Positions 40,801-50,481 are shown, counted from the first letter of the stretch. The stretch is DNA of 64,000 nucleotides from Ypsolopha sequella (GCA_934047225.1 OW204005.1:18918396-18982395), one strand, 5' to 3'. Notes: a model not told the origin generated them from the letters alone. Made by a program: numbers and translations.

Positions 40801-43800
40801 TTTATAAAGTGTAATTAATAATTGTCTTGAGTCAAGAAACACGCCATATTTTTTTCAAATTTTTACCATCTACATTGACGGAACTGAATCCAATGCAAAA
40901 CTGATGTTTAGCATAGTGGAGCCCCTTAAGTGTTTGACACCCCTTCCGTAGTACTTAAAATGTACAAAAGGAACCTTTATGGTGAGACTCCGTTGTTTGT
41001 CCTTCCTTCCGTATGTCACAGCCTCATAACTTTAGCACCGTTAAAGATAAAGAAATTTAGCACAAAAATTGCAGTAATTTGCCCACATATCAAGGTGTAA
41101 AAGAATATGAAAAATTTGAAATTGTTCTAAATATTTCCAAAACAAAAGTGAGAAAATTAAAAAGTATTGTCATAAAAATACAATATGGGTATCAAATTGT
41201 AGATATAAAAAGTTGATAGTAAAAATATATACTTTTACTATATTTACGCACTGGTTTCGAGAAATCTTTAAAAAACCACAAAAATATGTATTTCCCCCAA
41301 CTTATCTCCAAAACTGGTTGACCGAAAAATATGAAAAAAATGATGATCATAGATCATAACTGGCCAATTACAGGAAAACTATAGCAATTAAAAAAATTAC
41401 CATAAATGAAAAATATAAAAAAAGAAGTAAAATAAATGAAAAAAAATATTTTATAAAAATACAATATGGGTATCAAATCGTAGATATTAAAAATTTCATT
41501 GTTAAAATATATAGTTTGGCTATATTTAATTTCATCTATTTCGAGAAATCCTTGAAAAACCATAAAAATTGTATGTCCCTCCCCCTTATCTCCAAAACTA
41601 GTGGACCAAAAAATATGAAAAAGATCATGGTAATATGTGTTAACGTAAAGATTACAGGAAAAATAAAGCGGTTGAGAAATTCACGAAAAAAAATTACAAA
41701 ATTAATTTTATCATCCACAATACGGAATTTAAAAAAAACTTGCGAGCTCAATTACTCCCGGGTTTCGGCAAAACAATGTTTATTGCTCTGAATGATTTTT
41801 TTGCGTCTTGAAACTTTCAATTAACGTAAAATAGTTAACCCGAGTATACGCCGGCAGCTGGCAACCAAACGATACCGCAATGTAAAATTACACGCAGGCC
41901 ATCTTCTTTCATATATATATATTTTTTTAAGTATTTTCTTTATTTTCAAAAATCTTAACCTAGTTACAAAAATGCACAATCAACAAAAACCCACAGGGTT
42001 TATCAGTGATTGCGGAGTTCGGTACTTATATTAAATTATAGTAGCAATAGGTAATACAGGTTGCTTGGTAATTCGACCTATTCCTTTAAAGGAGTTATAC
42101 GAGGGATCATTTCCAACAAATAATGCCTATCAACTAGGGGTCGAAAATGATAATTTTTTTCAAATAAAACACGTCGATATTTCAAAAATTACAAAATAAA
42201 AAAGGTTTTCTTTCCACCTTTTAATTCTGAGATTATGGGAATTCAGTGCACGTATTTTTTTTTATAAATGGTCACTCATCTATCATTGATCAGAAATATA
42301 ATAAATAAGTGCTGAGAGAGGAATAGTTATTTTTAAATTATTTATTTTTGGTTATTAGTCTGAAAGTTTGAAAAATAATATAAAAACCTTCGTAACTCGG
42401 AGACCATTCATTTTCGACACCTAGTTGATATGACTTAATTCGTTGGAAATGATCTCTAGTATAAGCCCTTTCAAGGAATAGGTCGAATTACCAAGCACTC
42501 TGTATACTTATAAAATTATAATAATAATTTCATATTCGTGGAATTTATAAAAAAAAAATACCTTATACAATGATATTTTGCTTTCATTAAATAAGATAAC
42601 ATTTCAATACAAGATACGACATTTATTTCAATGGTTTAAAATGGTTTTCTTTGATTGTGATAGTAAGTCTAGTGCAATGTTAAATTGCTCTAAGAACAAA
42701 CTCTTGGAATAAATAAAGATTTGTCAGACAAAATCACATTCTCTCAAACTTACGACATATTTCAAGAAAATATATTTTCTCGATCGAAGAAATCCTTTTT
42801 ATCCGTGTAAGAGGATAGATATATCGGGACGATTTGTACAGGTATATTTTTCATTATTCACATCTGCATCTCTTTTCATGCTTTTATTAATGTATAAAAA
42901 GGTAAAATTGTTAAAATAAAAGTTAAGTAAAATTGTTAACCACTGCATGAATAAATAAATTTAATTAACTATATAAATTAAAATGTACGATATACCTATT
43001 AGAATAAGTTTTATGCATGGAAATAGCAAAGATTAGATTATTTGTACATACCTTATTTAATAATTATTATACTTAAAGTTATATTTTAATACTAAAATTA
43101 AGAATATTGTTACACCCAATGGGTAAAATTACATTGAGCCATAAGTATGTACATATAACATCTAAAACTGTCATTAAATATTAAAGATAACTTTTTTTTA
43201 ATTTTTTTTTATTCAGTTTATATTATATATTTATATAAAAACACTTATTAAAATAATAATTTGTATCTAATTCCACTGACGCCGACTGTATGTCGAAATA
43301 TATCTAAAACTGACATGTAATTTAATGCAATAAATATATTGATTGATTGATTGATATTCCCAGGCTTGCCGTGGCACAAAAGTATCGAAAACAAAACTGG
43401 TGGGACAACCTGGCACCGTCAGAAAAGACACAGATGACGATGAGATTCAGCCATATACGCTTCCCGTTGAATCTGATATGCTGGTGCTCCATAGTACTTA
43501 CCCAGGAAAAATATCTCATAGGTAAACAAACTTCCTTTCATCCACTTTTGTGTTCCGGCACGACATCATGAGAAGCTGTACCGAAAGTAATGAGCGGTTT
43601 TCCAGACTGACCTTGATCAAGCCTTCAGAGGTAAACATAGATGGCGTTACCCTGCTTTCAAGTGTCAAAAAACTAAGATTATTTTTTAATCTGTGGGCAG
43701 CAATATTTTGTGGGCTAAAAATTTCAAGTCAAGTGTCAAACCCAACAACACCTTTCACAAAGATATTCTTATTTTGTTTTGTATATATGGTTTTGTTTTC

Positions 43801-45417
43801 TACTTGGTGTTTCATTCAACTTTGAGCACGGTCAGCCGATGCGTTGTGGCTAATTGTAAAAATATAGGAACACACAGTTTCCCTAAGAATTCACAACGGA
43901 AAGAACAATGGATCTTAGCAATAATACATGTAAGGCATGGATTAATTAAAAAGAATCTAGTGTTGCCAAAACATTTATTGACACTTTTAATACAGGCTAC
44001 GCCATCTCTCGAGTCGTTCGGTACTACTTTTTCTTTTTTAATTTGATTTTGAAAACCCCTCATTCGTACACTAACAGCGCGTTCCGCATGACGCTAATAG
44101 TGCCAACACTACCATCAAACTTCTCACGTTCATCAAGTCGTTTCGAAAGGACAATGGCGTCCATCACTTAAATTTATGATCCATTCGGAACGCTTTTGAA
44201 CGCAACATGGACGATGACAGTTGAAATTGACAGAATTTGTAGGAATTTGTTTTAGGTTACGTGAATACAATGGGTATACTACTTTACTAGGTCCAAGAAA
44301 TTATTTCCTCTTACTTGAATTTTTGAATCATAGTTTAATAATAAACTCTTATGCTCCGAATAAATTCTTTTTAAAACTACCGCCAGCTGGCTGTCACTTT
44401 ACATAGATCAAACGCTCTAAAGCATGGACGATGATACGATGATAGCACAACATGGCGTCGTTCATGATGTCATCTGTGACGTCATAGCGACCATTGTAGG
44501 GCTATCGTTATCGCGCTAACACTGATCGTCGACGCGATAAAATCGATTATGTCTTTATTCGGAACGCGGTGTAATTGAGTACGGGTTCAAATCCCGTAAG
44601 GGTAATATCGTTCGGTCTGCACGTTAAGATGTGTTTCTATATTTGTGCTTTAAGTACGCTGATAGAGCTAACCACTGTAATATCGTATAAAACAAGTTTG
44701 TACTTTGACTTGCATTTTTGCAATACACGCTCCATACTCGAAAACACCTCTGACAATCGAGGATTCATGTCATAACGATAACTATGTTCTAATGGCGTCA
44801 TTATGTAATCTTGCAGAAACGATATCTACGGCTCCTGGTTTATTCAAACCCTCTGTGACAAGATCAACCAGCTGTCACCCAGCCAAGACCTGGACTCCAT
44901 CATGACTGCCACCAAAAGAGCCGTTGCCATTGACATGGAACATTCCTCGTGGAACAGAAAGACCAAAAAATACGAGATCAACAAACAAATGCCAATCATA
45001 ACGTCAACTTTGATAAGGAAGCTGTTTTTCAGGAGATATGATGGCTTTATTCCGAAATCGATAATGAGAGACTTTGAATCTCAAATTGATGGTTGTAGCC
45101 ACACCAGTAGCATAGATGATGCAGAATCTGTGACAAATAAGGAGCGAAATACTAATTGCAATTGCAGTTTAATACATAGATCCAGTTATTTTTGCTATCT
45201 GAAGGGAATGCTTCGGCATTTTGTTGAAGATCCCCGCAATTCCCAAGATAGTATGGCAAAAAGCTATTTGAGTCTGGCTTGCACGTACAAAGATAGTGCC
45301 GACTTTCATAACTCAAAGGAAGAAATGTCAAAAATAATAACGGAACATTTAAAGAAAAATGCTAAGCAACTTGAGTATTACAAGTTTTTATACTTGAATG
45401 ATTTTGCCAAAACCTGA
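30958..45417 (+). CDS. caspase-family cysteine protease, copy A (605 aa, four exons)
   Basis: Exons 30958-31831, 32215-32399, 43364-43521 and 44817-45417 splice in frame (phases 1, 0, 2) with GT-AG junctions. Residues 1-224 are an acidic Asp/Glu/Ser/Asn-rich region without a visible CARD or DED. The large subunit starts near 225 (AMIIFNQENI), with P1-pocket Arg253 in KPREGT, catalytic His310 in VVLTHGSDMG and catalytic Cys355 in QACRG. Asp375-379 in the linker (DTDDD) could be cleavage sites. The small subunit has YTLPVESDMLVLHST, Arg406 in SHRN, GSWFIQTLC and INKQMPIITSTLIRKLFF ending near 477. Caspases normally end here, but about 128 residues follow, including a helical-looking segment (528-605). 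The start was chosen because it aligns with copy B; an upstream in-frame ATG at 30862 is not shared. All catalytic residues are present, so it is probably active. The orthologue name is not assigned. Confidence 0.85.
32215..32399 (+). CDS. caspase A exon 2: catalytic His
   Basis: Acceptor CGTTTCCAG, then SKQNFTDYGCIAVVVLTHGS. Ends KPILIIIQ at CAG/GTAAAG. A nearer AG upstream would introduce a stop in this phase and is excluded. Confidence 0.88.
32451..32561. mobile_element. 111-bp TA-flanked MITE, copy 2
   Basis: Near-identical to 27161-27271 (CAGTGGAGACC...GGTCTCCACTG between TA dinucleotides). Starts only about 50 bp after the exon 2 donor of caspase A. Confidence 0.8.
32562..33599. repeat. 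caspase A intron 2: dispersed AT-rich repeat copy
   Basis: About 32670-32950 is a copy of the CTTATCTCC/ATATGAAAA family, followed by AATTACGGAACCCTAGGTAG. The remainder to 33.6 kb is anonymous, without ORFs of interest. Confidence 0.4.
33600..34530. repeat. composite of lepidopteran-type repeats
   Basis: GGGGGCACGGCAGTGCCCCC is a GC-rich palindrome at about 33617. TTAGGGTTCCTTACCC and its inverse follow near 33.98 kb, and then AAGGGTTCCGTACTACC and ACAGCGGAGGCTTAGTAATAGGGTCCCG. The latter motifs recur in SINE/LINE-like repeats of Lepidoptera from memory. No gene. Confidence 0.35.
35221..35920. mobile_element. Mutator-like (MULE) non-autonomous element, 700 bp
   Basis: Terminal inverted repeats of about 85 bp built from repeated GAGGACCCCGATCCTT-type units, flanked by 9-bp duplications CCCCGGTTC (35212-35220, 35921-35929). 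Long TIRs and a 9-bp duplication suggest the Mutator superfamily; no transposase is present. It interrupts the LINE ORF. Confidence 0.5.
35930..36931 (-). pseudogene. LINE ORF2 C-terminus: RNase H and Cys-rich tail
   Basis: RNase H signature YTDGSKTKVGTGAGAYSAE, then FQAECVGI and LSDSTAVLRAL, then GHSGSLGNDAADELAKEGA. A single TGA replaces the Trp expected before IKGHSG. The tail has LNRLNLRMMVRLITGH and CRACMETKETPTHVTIDC. The frame is cut at GEPG by the inserted element and resumes beyond it (TLRQSCGDLGRLLGFW...GWLE, about 35210 to 35130). Confidence 0.75.
37046..37772. other. anonymous intron sequence
   Basis: AT-rich part of caspase A intron 2. No ORF, inverted repeat or repeat family was recognised. 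Confidence 0.4.
37781..39030. mobile_element. hAT-type element with CAGTGTTTCCCA ends
   Basis: Left end CAGTGTTTCCCAATC, inverse right end CAGTGTTTCCCAGTC; GCCGGTCCGCAG also recurs inverted (ACCGGTCCGCAGG is near the right end). Flanks TTGTATAC and CTGTATAG match at 6 of 8 positions. No transposase; a 500-bp hairpin occupies the left half. Confidence 0.55.
37805..38310. repeat. 500-bp palindrome inside the hAT element
   Basis: Arms of about 240 bp, centred near 38057, match closely; for example AGACAATCTGAATTCGAT and its inverse, and GGTGCCTATCATCAAAAACA three times. RNA from either strand would form a long hairpin. Confidence 0.75.
38941..39085 (+). repeat. 74-bp tandem duplication at the right hAT end
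   Basis: AAGACTGGGAAACACT..CTGT then CACGGGTAATCCC..TGAAC occurs twice in tandem, so the element's right end plus its flank has been duplicated. Confidence 0.65.
39086..39989. other. anonymous intron sequence
   Basis: Includes a GC-richer stretch at 39.66-39.95 kb (GCTAGCCGGAGACGCAGTGG) that may be part of a SINE leading into the tRNA-like sequence. No gene was recognised. Confidence 0.3.
39990..40061 (+). tRNA. tRNA-like sequence, probable pseudogene or SINE head
   Basis: A cloverleaf can be drawn: acceptor CCTCGGT/CCCGAGG (one mismatch), D arm GCGC/GCGC, T arm with GGTTCAAATCC. The anticodon stem has a mismatch and position 33 is A rather than the near-universal T, with TGT at the anticodon position. 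These defects argue against a working tRNA. It lies in caspase A intron 2. Confidence 0.35.
40062..41129. other. intron sequence with a repeat fragment
   Basis: About 40.92-41.10 kb contains GAGACTCCGTTGTTTGTCCTTCC, related to the repeat at the right end of the window. The rest is AT-rich without recognised features. Confidence 0.3.
41130..41760 (+). repeat. two copies of the CTTATCTCC/ATATGAAAA repeat
   Basis: Copies at about 41130-41420 and 41440-41760 share ACAATATGGGTATCAAAT, AAAAACCA.AAAAAT and ACAGGAAAA.TA in the same order and orientation, so the repeat is locally duplicated. Confidence 0.5.
42057..42502. mobile_element. TA-flanked foldback MITE with about 100-bp arms
   Basis: The left arm contains GCTTGGTAATTCGACCTATT and GGTCGAAAATGA; both recur inverted in the right arm, with TA at each junction. 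Tc1/mariner-type MITE. Confidence 0.7.
42503..43264. other. anonymous AT-rich intron sequence
   Basis: No gene recognised. TATTTCAAGAAAATATATTTTCTCGATC near 42.76 kb recurs with variation at 47.37 kb (TTTCAAGAAAATTTTGTTTC), so part of it is repetitive. Confidence 0.3.
43265..43355 (+). mobile_element. retroelement 3' tail with (GATT)n next to the exon 3 acceptor
   Basis: ACTGACATGTAATTTAATGC then AATAAATATATT(GATT)n is typical of a LINE/SINE 3' end. It stops about 9 bp before caspase A exon 3, so it has replaced much of the normal acceptor region. Confidence 0.5.
43364..43521 (+). CDS. caspase A exon 3: catalytic Cys
   Basis: Begins exactly at the Ala-Cys-Arg-Gly of the active site and ends KISH with AG/GTAAAC (phase 2). 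The acceptor CCCAG has a short pyrimidine tract because a GATT-repeat retroelement tail ends about 9 bp upstream. Confidence 0.88.
43830..43930 (+). pseudogene. THAP-domain exon remnant
   Basis: Reads VSRCVVANCKNIGTHSFPKN then REQW-like KEQWILAI, the first half of a THAP finger (C-x4-C, F-P-K, W). The expected start codon is ACG instead of ATG. A GTAAGG donor follows (ACAT/GTAAGG). It lies in caspase A intron 3, within a repeat that ends near 44.57 kb. Confidence 0.45.
44076..44610. repeat. possible inverted-repeat element and tRNA T-arm fragment
   Basis: CGCGTTCCG near the left and CGGAACGCGG near 44.56 kb form an inverted pair. Immediately after, ACGGGTTCAAATCCCGT is a perfect tRNA T-arm-like stem, perhaps a SINE remnant. 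Confidence 0.3.
44817..45417 (+). CDS. caspase A exon 4: p10 and C-terminal extension
   Basis: Acceptor TAATCTTGCAG; reads (R)NDIYGSWFIQTLCDKINQ, then the p10 end, the linker and the helical segment SSYFCYLKGMLRHFVEDP ... YYKFLYLNDFAKT and stop. The 3' UTR has no exact AATAAA within 100 bp. Confidence 0.88.
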
Positions 45418-45916
45418 ATTATTTTTAACCGGTCAAGTTAATTACAATTTAAGTAATTGCAAAATTGCTCTAGTATAAATTTATTTATTTAGAACACTTT
45501 TTGCACATTTACATAAATTGCTACAATTAAGGCGATACCAAAACAAAATGGGGTTTTTTCGAATCCATATACTCCACTATAACGTCATTTACGTATTTCA
45601 TTTTTGGGTAAATGTTTATCAAGTATTTGATTAAGATTCTCACTGAAGGAAAACGCGATTGGATGAAATTTTTCTCGATAGAACTTAATTCCGAAAATAC
45701 TTATAAATTATAATATATATAATCGGGTCTACCGCGATCAATTTTTACCTTTTTACGAAAAGGGGACGCCCGACGTTTCGAGACAGTTGCATGTCTCGTG
45801 GTCTACGGGAAACTGGCAAGTATGGCGAGGCGCAGTGATGAGATGCAGGTGACGACCGAAGTATTTTCCTTGTACCCGTAAAACACTTTAGTCTTTAAAA
45901 TTAATTGTTATCTTAT

Positions 45917-46480
45917 TCACGCACGGCATACAGCGCTCACAGTATCCGGAGATGCACTAAGAGAAGAAACCCGCGATTTAAATTTCCCGATGACTGGCCT
46001 CCATGTGGGAGACAATTTGAAACCATCTTCCCTATTGAAATTATTTGGATGTTTCTTGATTTCAATCGCTTCACGCACAATTATAGGGTAGTAATGGCGA
46101 TCGGTGGAGAGAATTTTCGGGTTATGCAGTTCTATCCAGTGGTTGGTCCCGGATTCTAAAAGACGTTCTGCTATCGCTGATTTGTACATCTGCCGGTTTT
46201 TCACAGCTGCTATGTGTTCCTTGACCCTTTCCTGTACGCTACGTTTTGTTTGGCCAATGTAGGAACTTCCACAGCTGCATTTTATCTTATAGACACGTCT
46301 GGATTTTGAAAAGGAATCACATCCTTTGGTGTGCGTAAATGGCTTACCACTTTGGATAACGCAGTATATACAGTCTTAATGGAGTATTTATTTAATGCTG
46401 TTCCAATCTTATCCGTAATACCTTTGATATAGGGCATAAACGCTGGTTTTCTGTTAACCTCAGGACACTTTTCCTTTTTT
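45917..46480 (-). pseudogene. Penelope-like ORF 3' end: linker and GIY-YIG endonuclease, frameshifted
   Basis: Reading right to left: RRHPRPKKEKCPEVNRKPAF, a helical linker to FQNPDV, then after a one-base insertion YKIKCSCGSSYIGQTKRSVQ and RVKEHIAAVKNRQMYKSAIA, HWIELHNPKILSTDRHYYP, a stretch to SPTWRPVIGKF and stop. CSC..SYIGQTKR is the GIY-YIG core with its Penelope-type Cys pair. The reverse transcriptase is missing. Confidence 0.7.
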
Positions 46481-46488
46481 GGTCTTGG

Positions 46489-46707
46489 ATGTCGCCTCTT
46501 CGACTGATATTTCTCTCCACCGATCGCCATTACTACCCTAGAATTGTGCGTGAAGCGATTGAAATCAAGAAACATCCAAATAATTTCAATAGGGAAGATG
46601 GTTTCAAATTGTCTCCCACATGGAGTCCAGTCATCGGGAAATTTAAATCGCGGGTTTCTTCTCTTAGTGCATCTCCGGATACTGTGAGCGTTGTGTGCCG
46701 TGCGTGA
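46489..46707 (+). pseudogene. inverted duplicate of the Penelope-like C-terminus
   Basis: Encodes STDRHYYPRIVREAIEIKKH to the same terminal residues as the minus-strand copy, in the opposite orientation. It is part of the inverted terminal arm. Confidence 0.65.
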
Positions 46708-46947
46708 ATAAGATAACAATTAATTTTAAAGACTAAAGTGTTTTTGCGGGTACAAGGAAAATACTTCGGTCGTCACCTGCATCTCATCACTGCGCCTCGC
46801 CATACTTGCCAGTTTCCCGTAGACCACGAGACATGCAACTGTCTCGAAACGTCGGGTGTCCCCTTTTCGTAAAAAGGTAAAAATTGATCGCGGTAGACCC
46901 GATTATATATATTATAATGTGTACTAAACGCGAGAGTTTAATGTTAT

Positions 46948-47772
46948 ATACTTATAAATTGTTTTATTTTTTCCTGTAATTCTGAAAAGTGGATGTTATG
47001 TATTTGTAAAGTCTCCTTGAAAATATTTTTGACAAAATAGCTTATTACATTTTATATTAATAAAAAACCGACTTTTTGCTACTTTTCCACGAATCCGTCC
47101 CACTCGCACTGAGGGTTTTTTCGCTTATGGAGTAACAGGGACGCTAAAACTTTTACGTATCGCCTTACCAGACAAAACGCAATAAAACATGGTGTGCAGT
47201 AATTACTATTAGCAATACTTCTAGGCAACCTTTGAAAGCATATATAAAACTCGCAACCAAACAAACAATACCCCAATGTGAGGTACATGCTTTCATAGAA
47301 TTGAACTGATGTATAAAGCAATATAACTTTATAAAATTATTTCTTTACTTTTATATAGTAAAATAACATTTCAAGAAAATTTTGTTTCTCGATCAAAGTA
47401 GGTAATATTTTTTATCCGTGTAAGAACTTAATTATATTATGTATTGTCAGTGTATATTATACAAATAATTGTAACTACGAAAACGTACAACTTTTTAAAT
47501 TCAAAATATAACACCCGTTTCTGATTTTTCGAGGTCCTTGATGATAAATAATTAATTTTATTTACTTTGACAATAAGAGTACACATACTTAATTCATTAA
47601 TTAATTCAGATATATCTAATATTTAACTGTTTTATATTTATCCACTTAATTTTTTATCAAAATGTTTTGTCATTTCCATGTCAGTGTCAATCGATGTATA
47701 ATAATTAAAACGGCCAAAATACAAGTTCTAATGTTCAATGTAAGAGTAATTGTACCTATATACAAATAGTTT
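46948..47772. other. intergenic repeat-derived sequence
   Basis: Contains CCACTCGCACTGAGGGTTTTTTCG at about 47.09 kb (copy of the GCGAGAGGGG repeat). No gene recognised between the two caspase genes. Confidence 0.35.
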
Positions 47773-47925
47773 ACTATATGCATAGAAGTATTTTTAATGA
47801 TATTATGGTAGCTTTTAAAGTATATCAGAGCCAAGTTATAATTAAAAAATTCTAGCTTCAAAATCCAATTATTATTATTTTGAAGCTACCATATTATCAT
47901 TAAAAATATGTTTATGCATAGCTAA
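47773..47925. mobile_element. small foldback MITE
   Basis: TATTTTTAATGATATTATGG then TAGCTT on the left and AAGCTACCATATTATCATTA on the right form an imperfect hairpin. Confidence 0.45.
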
Positions 47926-47998
47926 CTATTGTTATAAGTTTTCTTAGCTAATATTGTATTTTAGCTAAGACAACTTTTAATATTAAGAAATATATATA

Positions 47999-48241
47999 CA
48001 AGGTGAATTTTTGATCATCGTCCAAATTCATACTGGTGGCTTAGTAAGTGATCAGTATCAGAAATCAGAGTTATCAGAAATTTCGACTCCCCATAGTGAT
48101 TCACTCGGGAGCGGAACTGAATTTCTATGGGAAGCCGAAATTACAATTTACTAATTTCACAAAAATTGTTACTGATCCAAGATACTGATCACTTATTAAG
48201 CCTCCAGTATGAATTTGGACGATGATCAAAAAGTCACCTTG
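47999..48241. mobile_element. TA-flanked foldback MITE (CAAGGTG family)
   Basis: CAAGGTGAATTTTTGATCAT and inverse ends (GATCAAAAAGTCACCTTG), with GTCCAAATTCATACTGG inverted internally. Close relative of the 27.99 and 57.59 kb copies. Confidence 0.75.
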
Positions 48242-48373
48242 TATATATTAATATTTTGTTACAAATCCGGAGAGTCGACCCTTAAGGATACAATAAAAGA
48301 AATTAATGAACTAAATCAATTTTATTGTTTTATTATTGCACATAACTACAGAGTTAAATGAAAGCGTCTAGAT

Positions 48374-48692
48374 CAGGGATGGGGAAACAACGGCCCGCGG
48401 GCCATCACCGGCCCGCGAAGCGTTGAAATCCGGCCAAAAATCAAGTGAAGTTTTCGTATTGTTAGAAATTTCGCAGCTAGCTTGAAAGTTTAATTTAATT
48501 GCAATATGCAATTTATTCCTTATTTCAATAGTTATTTTGTAATATTGCACATTAAAATAGTGTTTCAGAAAATACATAGGTACTAATATTTTTATTTCAG
48601 TAAATATTAAAGCCAAAAATGCATCAACTTGGCCCGTCATATATTTCGTTAGTAAATATTGGCACGAGAAGGAAAAAGTTTCCCCATCCCTG
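48374..48692. mobile_element. hAT-type MITE, 319 bp
   Basis: Ends CAGGGATGGGGAAAC and inverse GTTTCCCCATCCCTG; flanks GTCTAGAT and GTCTAGAC (7 of 8). The subterminal CGGCCCGCGGGCC is typical of Charlie-like hAT ends. Confidence 0.75.
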
Positions 48693-48780
48693 GTCTAGAC
48701 CAAACACAATATTAACGATTCAAGGCGCAGATTTGTGAGAGTCTGATGAGGAACAGGGCAGGCAGTAGTCAGGAACATGT

Positions 48781-48899
48781 ACAGGGGTGCTACTCCGAAG
48801 TGACGAAATTAGATCAAATATAGTTCGGTCGTAATATCCATCTCTACTATCACACTCTATCACGGTCTTGGCCCACGGGCCGTAGTTTGGATACCCCTG
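48781..48899. mobile_element. degraded hAT-type MITE
   Basis: CAGGGGTGCTACTCCG left, inverse CAGGGGTATCCAAACTACGG right, with GGCCCACGGGCC inside. No clear duplication. Confidence 0.4.
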
Positions 48900-48986
48900 A
48901 TCTAATCCACTACTTAAATCATTTCTTCAATTTTAGGTAGGCTGCTAAAATAAAAATATTACAAACTATACTAAATTAAAATATAT

Positions 48987-49202
48987 TTACACTAAATATA
49001 AGACTTTGTTGAAGTCATCGCTATCATTGGGCAGGGTACCTAAGTTCCCTCGTTGGGTAGCAAGACTAATGCGTTGTCCGAGGTAGGCTACAGCCCTTGG
49101 GTCCCCTGAGGCATCCACCAGACGCGATGCTATTTGTTTGTAGAGCGGTCGGGCACCGGGCCTCCAAGGCCTAAACGTCTCAACGCCAAACGGCACAAAC
49201 AA
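48987..49202 (-). pseudogene. VETLGPWG-family ORF tail fragment
   Basis: Reads VPFGVETFRPWRPGARPLYK, then DASGDPRAVAYLGQRISLAT and QRGNLGTLPND. Same family as 1617-1838 and 12600-12800. A 14-base C run precedes it on the plus strand. Confidence 0.5.
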
Positions 49203-49431
49203 TAGCCCCCCCCCCCCCCTAAAATTGTAGGTTTGTACTTAAATATACCTCCTAGGTAACTATTTTATAACACTAATAAAAGTCTTCTTGTACGAGTTCC
49301 ACTATTTTATTGACTTGATTATTGCGACTAGTTTCGTCTATTTGACATCGTCGGGCTAGTGGGAATAGGTAAACAGTAAAACTAGTAGGTAAACTATTTT
49401 ATAACCTACGTACTACAACAAGTTGAAGATC

Positions 49432-49631
49432 TATGACGTCACCCCGGTAGCTCGGCTTTATAGAAACTTATCATTTGTGGGCTGCATTATCTATATTGAT
49501 AAAACAATATTGTACAATTTGCAGCTAAAGCAATGGTCGAAACATTGTAGTTATAACACAATACTTATCGAGAACTAACGCGCGTGATATATATATTTTT
49601 TTCGGTTGATAAAACAAGTTTTTTTTATTTG
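49432..49631 (+). promoter_or_regulatory. caspase B core promoter and 5' UTR with three GATA-type sites
   Basis: TTTATAGAAA at 49458 stands where copy A has TATAAAAA. GATA-type motifs TTATCA (49468), TTATCT (49487) and TGATAA (49497) have the same 19- and 10-bp steps as in copy A. ACACAATACTTATCGAGAAC is conserved closer to the start codon. Confidence 0.55.
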
Positions 49632-50481
49632 ATGGCGTCAATTTCCTTTAGTTCAGGGGATGAAACTGCTGAGACAGCAGATGGAGAAAATTACAAGGAA
49701 TTTAATTTTGAAATTTCAAAGCTAAGTCAAAATGATGACAAATTTCAAGATATCGAAACAAAAGAAAGTGACGAACACACAAACATGAATAGTGCTGATA
49801 TTGATCCAAGTACACCGGATAAGGATTATGGATTCTCGGTCCAAAATCCAAGAAAGACTTCAGCAAATATTCAACCTGGAGGTAACATTGTTAGAGATGG
49901 GGTGATGAAAGCGCGACCAGATGTTTTTGAAGACAATTATGACTTAGAAGATGACCGAGCAGCAGAAACTAATAAAGAAGCTGACAACACCGTAATAAAT
50001 CACAATAACGCTGGAGAAAGAGATGCAACTGCGTCACTAACATCGGATGTTGCGTCATCCTCAAATAATTTGATTCACGAAGAAGGTATCTTAAGTTCAA
50101 GACCCACCAAAGAAAACGAAGAAGAAACCGACCCATTTTTTCCAGAACAAGCAAATATCAGCAACTTGCCGAAGGAGCTCACACCTAACGCAGACACATG
50201 TAAATGCAGTCAAGTTGAAAATTTTGCTGAACAAGAGGTTAAATGTACACGTTATAATCATAGAGCTCTACCTAAAGATGCCGAAACATATAAATTAGAA
50301 ACTTTTGAGAAAAACGCTATGATTATTTTTAACCAGAAGCATATAATTGGATATAAAAAGCCTAGGGATGGAACCGAAAAAGATGTTGAGATACTCAAAC
50401 AAACATTTTCGCAGTTCGGTTTTGATATCGATCCTCACGATGATTTACCAAGGGATAAGATTTTTGAAAAGTTAGATAAAT
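49632..50481 (+). CDS. caspase B exon 1
   Basis: MASISFSSGDETAETADGEN start, acidic prodomain, then FEKNAMIIFNQKHIIGYKKP and FGFDIDPHDDLPRDKIFEKL. Donor AAAT/GTAAGT, phase 1. Confidence 0.85.

Larger units (their letters stand above)
45710..46947 (-). mobile_element. Penelope-like element with inverted terminal copies
   Basis: Flanked by a 13-bp duplication, ATACTTATAAATT. About 400-bp arms (45710-46100 and 46510-46920) are inverted copies; they share CCGACGTTTCGAGACAGTTG and the GIY-YIG-region coding sequence. The middle is unique. Inverted terminal copies and a GIY-YIG endonuclease are hallmarks of Penelope-like retroelements. Confidence 0.7.
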
